64,000 nt of DNA. It comes from RGIG1995 sp045658315. Its GTDB lineage: Bacteria; Bacillota; Clostridia; Oscillospirales; CAG-272. The notes under the pieces were generated by a model. That model was given only the letters and a program-made list of their open reading frames with translations. It ran no database searches and was not told where the DNA came from. Below, one piece after another: positions 52,151-60,952 of the stretch (position 1 is its first letter; each line of letters starts with the position of its first letter). Position numbers and translations under genes: made by a program. The stretch is from the NCBI GenBank assembly GCA_045658315.1, contig JAZOUV010000040.1:1-64000 (forward strand). Reading direction: 5' to 3'.

Positions 52151-52188
52151 GAAAAAACATCCCTTACTCTATTTAGAGCAAGGAATGT
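52151..52188 (-). terminator. Terminator of uvrC-rsmD-coaD
   Basis: ACATTCCTTGCTCTA / TAGAGTAAGGGATGT stem on the minus strand followed by TTTTTTC. Confidence 0.8.
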
Positions 52189-52222
52189 CATTTCTTGTAA
52201 AATTTACGGGAGAAAACAGTAT

Positions 52223-52699
52223 TTACATCTTATTTTTTATAAACTCATCCACACCTTTAGGAACATACGGTGTTACATCACGTCCGTATTTTATCATATC
52301 ACGCACAAAGGTAGAGCTTATATGCTTATATTCGGGCAATGAGGGCATAAAAATCGTGTCATATCCGCCGATGCTTCTGTTTATAACAAAAAGATCATAT
52401 TCATACTCAAAATCCATAGTATCACGAATTCCTTTGATAATATAATCAATGTTATGAGCTTTTGCGTAGTCCACAACAAGCGTATCAGTTATATCCGCGT
52501 GAACATTAGGCAAATCCCTTACGGCAATTTTCAGCATCTCATAACATTCAGCCCCAGTAAAACCGCCCTTCCCCTTTTTTTCGGTATTTTGGAAAACAAC
52601 AACGTACACTTCATCAAAAACGCCCGCACATCTTTCGATTATATTGTAATGTCCGACAGTTACAGGGTCAAAGCTTCCCGGTATCAATACTTTTTTCAT
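52223..52699 (-). CDS. coaD: Phosphopantetheine adenylyltransferase
   Basis: About 158 residues. Penultimate step of CoA synthesis. Nucleotidyltransferase motifs: LIPGSFDPVTVGHYNII with the catalytic His, IKGIRDTMDFEYEYD and SSTFVRDMIKYG. The ATG at 52699 is behind GGGAGAAG and overlaps the rsmD stop (ATGA), the common rsmD-coaD pairing. Confidence 0.96.
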   Translation of the reverse strand: MKKVLIPGSFDPVTVGHYNIIERCAGVFDEVYVVVFQNTEKKGKGGFTGAECYEMLKIAVRDLPNVHADITDTLVVDYAKAHNIDYIIKGIRDTMDFEYEYDLFVINRSIGGYDTIFMPSLPEYKHISSTFVRDMIKYGRDVTPYVPKGVDEFIKNKM

Positions 52700-53250
52700 A
52701 AATCTTCTCCCTTCTTGCAAAGCACGGTAATATACACCCGTCCGTATTTGTTATGCTTCACCGTTTCAAGTCCTTCACAGGTATATTCAACATCGTCCTC
52801 GCTCTCGCAAACCACTTTAGCATTGCGGTTAAGCAGGTCATATTTAACGAGGCTCTCTAATATCTCGGGCAATATCTTCATAGAATACGGCGGGTCGAGA
52901 ATAACTATATCAAATTTTTCTCTCCCCTTTGCTCCGCGGAGATAATCCTTGTAGTCCACATTGACTATCTTGCACTTTTCTATAAGTCTTGTCTTCTTTG
53001 CGTTTTTTTTGACAATTTCCATTGCATCAAGGTTTCTTTCAACAAAGGTACAGCTTCCTGCCCCCCTACTAAGTGCTTCAAGCCCCATTTGACCGCTTCC
53101 CGCAAACAGATCAAGAACACGTCTGTTTTCAAGCTCAAATTGAAGCATACTGAAAATAGATTCTTTAACTCGCTCTGCCGTAGGACGCGTATCAAGCCCC
53201 TCAAGAGTTTCGAGTTTGGTACCCTTTGCAAGTCCCGTTATTATTCTCAT
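52696..53250 (-). CDS. rsmD: 16S rRNA m2G966 methyltransferase RsmD
   Basis: 184 residues. SAM-dependent methylation of G966 in 16S rRNA. MRIITGLAKGTKLETLEG at the N-terminus, TRPTAERVKESIF, VLDLFAGSGQMGLEALSRGA (SAM loop) and the NPPY-like catalytic motif DIVILDPPYSMK. The ATG at 53250 uses an AAGGAG inside the last codons of uvrC. Confidence 0.95.
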   Translation of the reverse strand: MRIITGLAKGTKLETLEGLDTRPTAERVKESIFSMLQFELENRRVLDLFAGSGQMGLEALSRGAGSCTFVERNLDAMEIVKKNAKKTRLIEKCKIVNVDYKDYLRGAKGREKFDIVILDPPYSMKILPEILESLVKYDLLNRNAKVVCESEDDVEYTCEGLETVKHNKYGRVYITVLCKKGEDL

Positions 53251-53255
53251 CACAG

Positions 53256-55100
53256 TTATTCTCCTTTATCTACCGAAAAGTAATTAAACACGTTTTCGGC
53301 GTTTTTTTCAGATATACCCCTAACAGCTTTTATTTCATCAAGCGATGCTTTTTTTAAGGCAGAAAGGCTCTTGAAATGAGCAAGTATTCTTTTTGCCTTT
53401 TCGCTTCCTATACCGTCGATCTCTTCAAGCACCGATCTTTTTAAAGACCTCTCTTTCGACGCCCTCATTTTTGATATAGTAAAGCGGTGCACTTCCTCTT
53501 GCAGTTTATAAACAAGCATATACACCTGCTTTTCTTTCGCAATACTTATTTCATCGTCCTCGGTGCAAAGTGTTCGCGTTTTGTGATAGTCGTCTTTTGC
53601 CATGCCAAATACGGGAATATCTACACGCATTTTTTGCAAAACCTCTTTTATAACCGAAACGTGCCCTTTGCCACCGTCAAGAAGTATAAGATCCGGTAAC
53701 TTTGCAAATCCCTCGTCTCCCTGCTTTGCACGTTCAAAACGCCTCGTGACCGCCTCAGCCATAGAGGCGTAGTCGTCTTGCTTATCGGTTATATTTTTTA
53801 TCTTAAACAGGCGGTATTCGCTCTTTTGTGGCTTACCATCCTCAAAAACGACCATGCCTGCAGTTATATTTTCTTTGCCGTAGTTTGAAATGTCGAAGCT
53901 CTCTATTCTCTCGGGCACTACTTCAAGCTGAAGCAACTGTGCAAGCTTAATGAGAACCGCATCGTCAGCCGCTCTGCTCTCTTTGTATTGATATGCATGC
54001 CTTGCAGCATTCTCGTAAACCATATCGCAAAGCTTCTTTGTCTCTCCCCTTTCGGGCGTTCTGACAACCACTTTACGCTCGGCAATAACACGCAAAGCAT
54101 CCTCAAGGGCATCCTTTTCTTCGCCAATCTCAAAATTTAGCAATACCCCTTTGGGAACGTCGCCCCTCTTTGCGTAAAAATCATACAAAAACGACTGCAA
54201 ATCCGTATTATTGAGTAGCTCATCGGGGGTAAAAATATAGTTTTCGGTATTTATTATCCTACCCTCTCTGATAAAAAATACAGAAATACAAGAAACAGCA
54301 TCATCTGTATAAAGAGCAAAAATATCGTGTTCCGAATCGGGAGAACCGACAATCTTATGTCTCTGCCAAACCTTTAACAATGCATCAATGCGATCTCTGT
54401 AAACAGCCGCCGCCTCAAACATCAGCTCTTCGGAAAAATACTCCATTTTCTCGGTCAGCTTCTTCTTAACCTCGGAAAAACTGCCTCGCAGAAACAATAT
54501 TATTTGTCTGTAGATTTCCTTATATTCCTCGCTTGAAATATTTCCCGTGCAAGGTCCTACACAATCCCCAATCTGACAATAAAGACAAGGTCTTTCCCTG
54601 CCTATATCTTTTGGGAAATTCCTGTTGCAAGAATGTACCTTAAAGCACTTTTGAACAGTCTTCAAAACTCCGTAAGCCGCCGATATCGTCGAATAAGGGC
54701 CGAAATACTTTGCTCCGTCGCTCTTCCTTGCAAACACCACCTCTGCCTTGGGATAATCTTCGTTAAGCTGTATCCGTATATACGGCATATTTTTGCCGTC
54801 CTTAAGCTTAATATTGTATTTAGGTGAATACTGCTTGATAAGCTGACTTTCAAGTGCCAACGCCTCGTTTTCGGTATCGGTTAAAATATAGTCAAAATCA
54901 CGCACCTTCGACACCATCATAACCGTCTTTGTGTCATGCTTACTGTTTTTTCGGAAATATTGCGACACTCTGTTTTTCAGTGCCCTCGACTTCCCCACAT
55001 AAACGACTCTTCGTTTTTCATCACGCATTATATAAACACCGGGAGAAAGAGGCAGCTTTAGTGCCTTATCAAGTAAAAAATCTATATCCTGCTGTGACAT
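53256..55100 (-). CDS. uvrC: Excinuclease ABC subunit C
   Basis: 614 residues. Makes both incisions in nucleotide excision repair. GIY-YIG nuclease domain (about 12-90, SPGVYIMRDEKRRVVYVGKS), a Cys-rich segment (CNRNFPKDIGRERPCLYCQIG), UVR motif (about 200-235), RNase H-like nuclease with LPDLILLDGGKGHVSVI, and C-terminal helix-hairpin-helix repeats (EIDGIGSEKAKRILAHF). The start is set at the ATG at 55100 behind AAGGAGAAGAGGG; a 20-codon upstream extension has no site. Confidence 0.97.
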   Translation of the reverse strand: MSQQDIDFLLDKALKLPLSPGVYIMRDEKRRVVYVGKSRALKNRVSQYFRKNSKHDTKTVMMVSKVRDFDYILTDTENEALALESQLIKQYSPKYNIKLKDGKNMPYIRIQLNEDYPKAEVVFARKSDGAKYFGPYSTISAAYGVLKTVQKCFKVHSCNRNFPKDIGRERPCLYCQIGDCVGPCTGNISSEEYKEIYRQIILFLRGSFSEVKKKLTEKMEYFSEELMFEAAAVYRDRIDALLKVWQRHKIVGSPDSEHDIFALYTDDAVSCISVFFIREGRIINTENYIFTPDELLNNTDLQSFLYDFYAKRGDVPKGVLLNFEIGEEKDALEDALRVIAERKVVVRTPERGETKKLCDMVYENAARHAYQYKESRAADDAVLIKLAQLLQLEVVPERIESFDISNYGKENITAGMVVFEDGKPQKSEYRLFKIKNITDKQDDYASMAEAVTRRFERAKQGDEGFAKLPDLILLDGGKGHVSVIKEVLQKMRVDIPVFGMAKDDYHKTRTLCTEDDEISIAKEKQVYMLVYKLQEEVHRFTISKMRASKERSLKRSVLEEIDGIGSEKAKRILAHFKSLSALKKASLDEIKAVRGISEKNAENVFNYFSVDKGE

Positions 55101-55128
55101 AACCCTCTTCTCCTTTCTGTGACACCTA

Positions 55129-55167
55129 CAAAAAAGACGGACAAAGCACAATAAAGTCAATGTCCGT
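55129..55167 (-). terminator. Terminator of ptsH
   Basis: ACGGAC / GTCCGT with a 19-base loop and T-runs on both strands, so possibly bidirectional. It lies 31 bases after the ptsH stop. Confidence 0.55.
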
Positions 55168-55197
55168 TTTTTAGCAAAATCATTATTGGATAATTAA

Positions 55198-55461
55198 TCA
55201 GTCACCAAAACCTGTGTTAACAAGCTCAATCAAACCGTCAACAGCTTCGTTTTCATCGGGACCGTCAGCAATAACGGTAATAGTCATCCCCTTAACAATA
55301 CCAAGCGAAAGTACACCGAGGAGACTCTTTGCGTTTACGCGGCGCTCTTCCTTCTCAACCCAAACAGAACATTTAAAAGAATTAGCCTTCTGAATAAAAA
55401 ATGTAGCGGGACGTGCATGCAAACCAATATTGTTGCTTATCAAAACTTCGCGTGAAATCAT
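55198..55461 (-). CDS. ptsH: Phosphocarrier protein HPr
   Basis: 87 residues from the ATG at 55461, behind AGGAG; a 27-codon upstream extension is hydrophobic and unsupported. The phosphorylated His is exactly at position 15 (GLHARPATFF) and the regulatory Ser at 46 (NAKSLLGVLSL), so both PEP-dependent phosphotransfer and HPr kinase control are possible, unlike Crh, which lacks the His. No ptsI or sugar-specific PTS gene is adjacent. Confidence 0.93.
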   Translation of the reverse strand: MISREVLISNNIGLHARPATFFIQKANSFKCSVWVEKEERRVNAKSLLGVLSLGIVKGMTITVIADGPDENEAVDGLIELVNTGFGD

Positions 55462-55588
55462 TATCTTTGTCGCTCCTATCAAAATAAAAATAAACTGTAA
55501 AAAGCTATAGTTATCAACATACTTAACACTATTATAATACAACCGTCAAATAAAATCAAGTATTTTTGTTATATTTATTCAACAACAC

Positions 55589-56086
55589 CTATTCAGTTTG
55601 TTTTTTCACATCAAAAATTAGTCCATTTCCCGAAAATCTTGGAGTAAAAGTCTCAATTTCCATACCTGCGGCAACATAATCGGTTCCGTTTGCAAGAAAT
55701 CCAGCATCCGTAAAATTGCCCTCGACCTCTACTATGGCTGTAACGTCTTTCTTTGATTCATCAATGCCCAGCACCCACTTGCCGTCCGAATTTTTGTAAT
55801 AGACCTTGGCCTCCTCAACAGTTAATTCAACCACCGTGCCTAAAGTTTTTCCGCCGTCAAAAAACAGCTTGTCGCCCACAACCGCCCTTTCGGCAATTTC
55901 GGGTGAAAGTGACGAATACAAAACCGATACCAGACTGTGTTCATCCGTTATAACGGCATTGTTTTTTTCAAAAAGCTTATAATGCACAAACGTCCCCGCA
56001 ATACATGCAACAACTGTCAGCAATATCAAAATATCAATAATGCTTATTCTTATTTTTTTACGTGCATTTCTTTCTGCACCGGTCAT
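55589..56086 (-). CDS. DUF4330-type membrane-anchored protein (second copy)
   Basis: 165 residues. A basic N-terminus is followed by one membrane helix (IIDILILLTVVACIAGTFV, about 15-35) and an outside beta-rich domain with VVGDKLFFDGGKTLGTVVEL and GTDYVAAGMEIETFTPRF. The layout matches DUF4330 proteins, whose function is not established. It overlaps the upstream paralogue by 1 base and so is co-translated with it. The two copies share about the same plan but differ widely in sequence. Confidence 0.75.
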   Translation of the reverse strand: MTGAERNARKKIRISIIDILILLTVVACIAGTFVHYKLFEKNNAVITDEHSLVSVLYSSLSPEIAERAVVGDKLFFDGGKTLGTVVELTVEEAKVYYKNSDGKWVLGIDESKKDVTAIVEVEGNFTDAGFLANGTDYVAAGMEIETFTPRFSGNGLIFDVKKQTE

Positions 56087-56592
56087 TATTCACTCACCTC
56101 ACTTATAGATACACAAACCGTATCACCAGTATAATAAGGGAATTTCAGTCTCGCTTCTTTTCCGATATTCAACACATATCCGTTTATATTGCAAAAACCG
56201 TTTTCGTCAATTACTGCTTTCGCACTTATTCTTATCTTAACGTCTATTTTACCCGGATAAATCTCCTCAAATCTGTTGTTTTCGTTGTCATATCCGGAAT
56301 ATACCGAATCGGTATATTCAACGTCGATAACCTGCCCCAACAATGCTGAAGTTCCAGCCTCGGCAACCGAATCGCCTATATTTATTTTACCCCTCAAAAT
56401 AGCAGGAATTTCCGTTTGACTGACAGTATAAATAATATCCACCGAGTCAACATCATTTTCGTCATTACCAAGCTTGCCGTCGTAAAAATATAAAAACAGG
56501 ATAGCCGCAACCGAAACGACAATGACTAAGATAAGCAATATATCAATTATGTTAAAACGATATTTTCCTCTGCCTCTGTTTAAAGAACTCAA
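56086..56592 (-). CDS. DUF4330-type membrane-anchored protein (first copy)
   Basis: 168 residues. One membrane helix (FNIIDILLILVIVVSVAAILFLYFY, about 13-37), then a beta-rich domain with INIGDSVAEAGTSALLGQVIDVEY and GYVLNIGKEARLKFPYYTG. It starts 4 bases inside the end of the polytopic membrane protein gene and ends on the start of its paralogue. The three genes make one tightly coupled unit, probably an envelope function. Confidence 0.75.
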   Translation of the reverse strand: MSSLNRGRGKYRFNIIDILLILVIVVSVAAILFLYFYDGKLGNDENDVDSVDIIYTVSQTEIPAILRGKINIGDSVAEAGTSALLGQVIDVEYTDSVYSGYDNENNRFEEIYPGKIDVKIRISAKAVIDENGFCNINGYVLNIGKEARLKFPYYTGDTVCVSISEVSE

Positions 56593-58340
56593 TATAAATC
56601 CCCCTCACTGTAATCAAACTTATCATATTCATTATAAACAGCGTTACTCCGTTCTGTCTCGCACACACAAGAAGCAAGTCCAAGCAACAGCCAGAATATA
56701 AGTAACAATTTGAAGTCGGCCGCAATAACGATATTCTGTCCCATAACTATAAATGCCGTAACACCTGCCATAGCACCTAAGGAAACCTTTCTTCCCTCTA
56801 TACTGCACCCATCGGAAAAGAATGTGATACTCTTTTGCAAACAGAGAAGTAAGACCAAAGCAAACAAGAAAACCGCTAATATATAGAAGATATCTATATG
56901 CCCATTCACATCACCGAATAATGCTTCGTGAAGATGATCTGTTATGCTGCTGTCAAACATTCTTTCAAAAAAGCTTTTAGGCAGATTAATGAATACAACA
57001 GGTAAAGTGCAAAGCATAATTCCTATAAATGCAAGAGTCTTCTTTCCGTAAAACACAAAAAACAGAACAACTCCGAAAAGAATACTAATCCAAGCTCTGT
57101 ATTCACGTGTCAAAAACAGACATACAACACCTGCTATTACCGCAAAAAACGATATAACCGAATTAGCTTTTTTATTTTTTGCAACGGCAATCAAAGGAAG
57201 TACCGTAACAATATATGAAGCAAATATCTCGGCAGAGCCAAACAAGCTCTGCATTCCCATATCATCTGTTGCTCTAAAAACAAAGGTAAGATAGTCAATC
57301 CCAAGTTTTGCGGAAATATATGAAGCAAGTCCATAGAAAACGCTTAGAAAGAAAGAGAAAACTAAAGAAGTAAGAGTCCTGCTTATCCATTTTTTCGACT
57401 TTATGAGGTTAATTACCAAGAAGAAAATACAAACACCAAGCAACCCCTGCCAAAATCTTTGGGTATTGGGAAGCATCAACAGAGAGAACGCCAACACCGC
57501 TGTAGCCATAGGGTCAAACTTGACCGTTCTTTTCCCCCTAATGTATTTCATCAAAAAGCATACGGTAATATATACTATAAGCATGCTCAAACGACGAGCT
57601 GACAAAAAAGGCAACAAGAACACTAAAGAAACAATTCCCGTTTCAGGGATATAAAAAATAGTCAAAGCGAGTACGATAACACCTATAAAAGCAAATAGTA
57701 TTATAGGTCTTACCCACCATGACAGAACGCAGAAAATAACTCCTAAAGGTAATGCGGTTCTGGTATGGCTTTTTTGAAGTGATTGTTGCTCGAAGGCTTC
57801 TTTTTTACAGCCAAGCCACTCAAACAATAACCATCTTGCACTCTTGCTTTCGCACACCGCCTCATTTAGGGAAGCGTGTGATATTATAAGAGGAATGGAT
57901 ACGGCAATAAGCATTAATGAAATGAACATATCGAGAAAAGAGAGTTTGCCGATTCCCATGCCATAAACTTTTAATAATTGGAGCAGAACGAAGCCGATGC
58001 CTGAGGTTATTGAAAAAAGTCCGTAAACACTTAGCTTCGTATATAGCCAGCCCTTGAAATAACCGTTTATTTTTTCAAGCAAAAAGCTTTGAGACACAAG
58101 TTTGGAAATATTTCTTTTTACAGGTCGGAAAAACTTTTTTCCAAGATTAAGCCTTCCGAACAATCGGCAAATCATGCTGTCTTCAGCATAGTTAGTGTTG
58201 TATGACGTAAACATTTTCCCCGCAAGACTGCATTCCGCTTTGCTGTACAGGAACGATGCTATAGTTACAAAAAACTCCAGAATTTTACTCCGTGCAAACA
58301 GCACGCTCATTCTTTTTTTTCTGTTTTTCTTCACCGACAT
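56589..58340 (-). CDS. Polytopic membrane protein, weakly O-antigen-ligase-like
   Basis: 583 residues with 10 or more membrane helices after a basic N-terminal region of about 110 residues. A loop with FRATDDMGMQSLFGSAEIFASYIVT precedes helices and LTREYRAWISILFGVVLFF, which recalls the O-antigen ligase/Wzy family. No catalytic residue can be assigned by eye. AGGAGGTGAG lies before the ATG. Coupling to two DUF4330 proteins suggests export or polymerisation of an envelope polymer, but this is inference. Confidence 0.6.
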   Translation of the reverse strand: MSVKKNRKKRMSVLFARSKILEFFVTIASFLYSKAECSLAGKMFTSYNTNYAEDSMICRLFGRLNLGKKFFRPVKRNISKLVSQSFLLEKINGYFKGWLYTKLSVYGLFSITSGIGFVLLQLLKVYGMGIGKLSFLDMFISLMLIAVSIPLIISHASLNEAVCESKSARWLLFEWLGCKKEAFEQQSLQKSHTRTALPLGVIFCVLSWWVRPIILFAFIGVIVLALTIFYIPETGIVSLVFLLPFLSARRLSMLIVYITVCFLMKYIRGKRTVKFDPMATAVLAFSLLMLPNTQRFWQGLLGVCIFFLVINLIKSKKWISRTLTSLVFSFFLSVFYGLASYISAKLGIDYLTFVFRATDDMGMQSLFGSAEIFASYIVTVLPLIAVAKNKKANSVISFFAVIAGVVCLFLTREYRAWISILFGVVLFFVFYGKKTLAFIGIMLCTLPVVFINLPKSFFERMFDSSITDHLHEALFGDVNGHIDIFYILAVFLFALVLLLCLQKSITFFSDGCSIEGRKVSLGAMAGVTAFIVMGQNIVIAADFKLLLIFWLLLGLASCVCETERSNAVYNEYDKFDYSEGDLY

Positions 58341-58379
58341 TACATTCTCACCTCCTGCCTCTTTTTATAATAGTTTGTT

Positions 58380-59057
58380 TTATATCAAATCGGGTCTGTT
58401 CTTTTTTGTTAATTCGACTGCCGACTTGTACCTCCATTTTTTTATTTCTTCATGATTTCCCGACAGAAGAACTTCGGGAACTTTTCTGCCCATAAAATCA
58501 ATGGGGCGTGTGTACTGCGGATATTCAAGCATACCGCCCGCAATGCTTTCATTTTCAAAACACTCGGGGGCGGATAACACTCCGTCTATCATTCGCGATA
58601 TGCAGTCAACAAATATGCAGGCAGGCAATTCGCCTCCCGTTAATACATAATCACCAATCGATATTTCGTCGTCAACTATCTCTTCTATTATACGTCTGTC
58701 AACACCTTCATAGTGTCCGCAAAGAATTATAACCTGGTCGTATTCAAGATATTCCTTTGCAATACTCTGAGTAAGCACCCTGCCTTGCGGAGACATATAC
58801 ACGGTTCTTCTCTTTTTTCCGTCGGTCTTGTCAATAATATTTTTCCAGCAACGGTATATAGGGGGAGCTGCCATAAGCATACCCATACCGCCGCCGCAGG
58901 GAGTGTCATCAACGTTTCTGTGTTTGTCCTCTGAAAAATCTCTTATGTTGTGTGAGTGTATTTCAACAGCACCCTTATTTTGTGCCCGTCCTATTATGCT
59001 TTCTCCGAGAATATTGTCGGTCATCTCGGGAAAAAGCGTCATTATGTCAAACCTCAT
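58380..59057 (-). CDS. trmD: tRNA (guanine-N1)-methyltransferase
   Basis: About 225 residues. Methylates G37 of tRNAs reading CNN codons (including tRNA-Pro). MRFDIMTLFPEM start, DDTPCGGGMGMLM, VIILCGHYEGVDRRI and DEISIGDYVLTGGELPA with the knotted SAM site. The ATG at 59057 lies inside the end of rimM, behind GAGGG; the frames overlap by 11 bases. Confidence 0.96.
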   Translation of the reverse strand: MRFDIMTLFPEMTDNILGESIIGRAQNKGAVEIHSHNIRDFSEDKHRNVDDTPCGGGMGMLMAAPPIYRCWKNIIDKTDGKKRRTVYMSPQGRVLTQSIAKEYLEYDQVIILCGHYEGVDRRIIEEIVDDEISIGDYVLTGGELPACIFVDCISRMIDGVLSAPECFENESIAGGMLEYPQYTRPIDFMGRKVPEVLLSGNHEEIKKWRYKSAVELTKKNRPDLI

Positions 59058-59556
59058 CAAACATTCCCTCTATGGGCTTTATCAGTATGCCCTCTTCCAA
59101 CGATATTTTCTTTACAAATTCGCTGACGGCGGGAATAAGCACCTCACCCTTTTCAGTTGCAACGGTGTATATATCGTGTATGCCGTATTGCGTTACGTCT
59201 TTAAGCTTGCCGTAAATCTTGCCGCTGTCAACGTCTATAACATCAAGTCCTATCATGTCAGCGATAAAAAACGAGCCGTCTTCTCTTACTATATCATCTC
59301 TGTCTGCATAAATAACCTCTTCGCGAAGAGCGTTAGCCTTATCGAAATCGTCAATACCCTCTAATTTAAGCAGTACCATACCCTTGTGAACCGATGCCTT
59401 TTGAACGTTTATGCCGATATAATTCCCATTTACCTTGCGGTAAACAACGTCAAGCTCGGTCATTACTTCCGGATAATCACACCACGACTGCACCTTTACG
59501 TCGCCTCTGAAGCCGTGAGTATTTACAATCTTGCCTATCTCTAAATATTTCTTCAT
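59047..59556 (-). CDS. rimM: 16S rRNA processing protein RimM
   Basis: 169 residues. Assembly factor for the 30S head. N-terminal RimM domain (EIGKIVNTHGFRGDVKVQSW) and C-terminal PRC-barrel (DMIGLDVIDVDSGKIYGKLKDV, PAVSEFVKKI). In most Firmicutes rpsP and a KH protein lie directly upstream, and rplS follows trmD. Here neither side shows them: upstream is a 0.9-kb repeat block. The ribosome-binding site is weak (GGGCGG). Confidence 0.93.
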   Translation of the reverse strand: MKKYLEIGKIVNTHGFRGDVKVQSWCDYPEVMTELDVVYRKVNGNYIGINVQKASVHKGMVLLKLEGIDDFDKANALREEVIYADRDDIVREDGSFFIADMIGLDVIDVDSGKIYGKLKDVTQYGIHDIYTVATEKGEVLIPAVSEFVKKISLEEGILIKPIEGMFDEV

Positions 59557-59677
59557 ACAGTACCGCCCATTTTTCCTAATAAAGCTATCTTTCCTTATAT
59601 TATATCATACATTTGATAAACATTCAAGTATGATGTAAAAATAAAACAAACTCCGCTTTCTTTCGCAGAAAACTTGG

Positions 59678-59790
59678 CACCTACTTTCTTTTTCGAAAGA
59701 AAGTAGGCAAAGAAAACTTGATTCTCTTGAATTGTACCACATACTTTCTTTTGAGGAAAGAAAATAAGCAAAGAAACCTTGCTTCTCTGG
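59678..59790. repeat. Two tandem 60-bp repeat units with hairpins
   Basis: Unit 1 (59678 onward) has a perfect 12-bp hairpin CCTACTTTCTTT / AAAGAAAGTAGG with loop TTCG, then GCAAAGAAAACTTGATTCTC. Unit 2 (59738 onward) repeats this with changes, ACATACTTTCTTTTGAGG and then GCAAAGAAACCTTGCTTCTC. The period is 60 bases. No coding frame. Confidence 0.75.
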
Positions 59791-59812
59791 TTTGTGCGAA
59801 CATTATCACCTT

Positions 59813-59857
59813 GTCATTTCGAGTGAAGCACCATCAGGTGCGGAATCGAGAAATCCC
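59813..59857. repeat. Nested palindromic repeat unit
   Basis: ATTTCGA...TCGAGAAAT surround an inner CACC-ATCA-GGTG hairpin. From memory, similar TCATTTCGAG-GCGGA-TCGAGAAATC units are scattered through gut clostridial genomes. Non-coding. Confidence 0.6.
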
Positions 59858-59902
59858 ATTATCTCTATACAGAAACATCAAGTAAGTAGGCACTTTGTCT
59901 TA

Positions 59903-59957
59903 CCTCCATCTGAGGAGGGAGGTGGATTTTGCGAAGCAAAAGACGGAGGGAGAGAAG
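59903..59957. repeat. Palindromic repeat family, unit A
   Basis: A 24-base head ACCTCCATCTGAGGAGGGAGGTGG, a TTTTGCGAAGCAAAA hairpin core, and the 15-base tail GACGGAGGGAGAGAA. Head and tail recur in inverted orientation in unit B, with a different core. Confidence 0.75.
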
Positions 59958-60054
59958 ATCTTTAAACCTTGGTATTTTTTATCTCTGTTAATAAACAAAA
60001 ATCACATTCTATCAACTATGATTTTCTTGATTTAGATAGCAAGACTTAATGCTT

Positions 60055-60141
60055 TTCTCTCCCTCCGTCTCGGCAAATACTATTTTGCTTTTCTACCGCT
60101 TATTATATCTTGCCGAGCCACCTCCCTCCTCAGATGGAGGT
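60055..60141. repeat. Palindromic repeat family, unit B (inverted)
   Basis: The reverse complement of the unit A head and tail is exact over 24 and 15 bases, but the core differs: TCGGCAA...TTGCCGA enclosing about 30 bases. Units A and B could pair to form a large stem. Confidence 0.75.
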
Positions 60142-60246
60142 TTATATAGTACCTACAACTTTTTTCATTCCCACATAACTTTTTTCTTAGTCAATGAATT
60201 TCTTTACCTCTATCAGAAAACATACAACCTTGTAGGCACATTATAA

Positions 60247-60292
60247 GCCTTCCTCCGAGATGAAGGTGGTGCCGTTAGGCGACGAAAGGAGC
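60247..60292. repeat. Palindromic repeat family, diverged unit C
   Basis: CTTCCTCCGAGATGAAGGTGG followed by TGCCGTTAGGCGACGAAAGGAG follows the same head-core-tail plan with many changes. Confidence 0.45.
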
Positions 60293-60333
60293 CTACGTTA
60301 TATCAAAAAAAGTACTAACTATATTGTAACGCA

Positions 60334-60385
60334 CTCTCCCTCAGTCAAAATCAAAGATTTTGACTGCTTCCTCCAAAAAGGAGGC
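60334..60385. repeat. Palindromic repeat family, unit D
   Basis: A CTCTCCCTC tail-like start, a hairpin core CAGTCAAAATC-AAA-GATTTTGACTG, then CTTCCTCCAAAAAGGAGGC. Same plan as units A and B with yet another core. Confidence 0.6.
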
Positions 60386-60429
60386 TATTAATGTAACTGC
60401 TTACCTAATATAAATACACAGAAGGTAAT

Positions 60430-60460
60430 CAAAAAGCCGACAGTGTTTTGTCTGTCGGCA
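60430..60460 (-). terminator. Terminator of nrdD-nrdG-nrdR
   Basis: GCCGACAG / CTGTCGGC stem followed on the minus strand by TTTTT, just after the nrdR stop. Confidence 0.8.
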
Positions 60461-60466
60461 TAATCT

Positions 60467-60922
60467 TTATTCGCTTTCTTTCTTCATATCCTTCAATTCC
60501 TGCATAAAGCTTTCGATGTCGTTGAAGTTACGGTAAACAGAAGCGTATCTTACGTATGAAACCTCGTCTATATCACGGAGCTTTTCAAGAACACGTCTTC
60601 CTATTTCGGAAGTATGTACTTCCGTCTGAAAAGCGTTCCTCAAATCAACTTCAATTTCCGTTATAATCCTTTCCATATCATCAGGGGTTATCATAGAACG
60701 CTTATAACACGCCTTATCAAGACCGTTCAATATCTTACTGCGGTCAAAAAACTGCTTCGTTCCGTTCTTCTTTATAACAATCAACGGCACCTTCTCATGC
60801 ACCTCATAGGTAGTAAAACGTCTTCCGCACGAAATGCATTCTCTCCTTCTTCTTATCTCAGAATCTGTCGGTCTGCTGTCAATAACCTTACTGTTCGTCT
60901 CTCCGCATACAGGACATTTCAT
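60467..60922 (-). CDS. nrdR: Transcriptional repressor NrdR
   Basis: 151 residues. An N-terminal zinc ribbon with CPVCGETNSKVIDSRPT and CISCGRRFTTYE (four Cys) is followed by an ATP-cone domain (about 48-138, LIVIKKNGTKQFFDRSKIL). It senses ATP/dATP and represses ribonucleotide reductase genes by binding NrdR boxes. It is the last gene of an operon whose promoter bears two such boxes, so autoregulation is expected. Confidence 0.97.
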   Translation of the reverse strand: MKCPVCGETNSKVIDSRPTDSEIRRRRECISCGRRFTTYEVHEKVPLIVIKKNGTKQFFDRSKILNGLDKACYKRSMITPDDMERIITEIEVDLRNAFQTEVHTSEIGRRVLEKLRDIDEVSYVRYASVYRNFNDIESFMQELKDMKKESE

Positions 60923-60952
60923 TATCTTTCCCCCTATTTTTAATTTATCTTT

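Noticed and set aside
59678..60385. A CRISPR array
   Set aside because: Repeats differ in length, orientation and spacing and have palindromic cores. There are no regular spacers and no cas genes.
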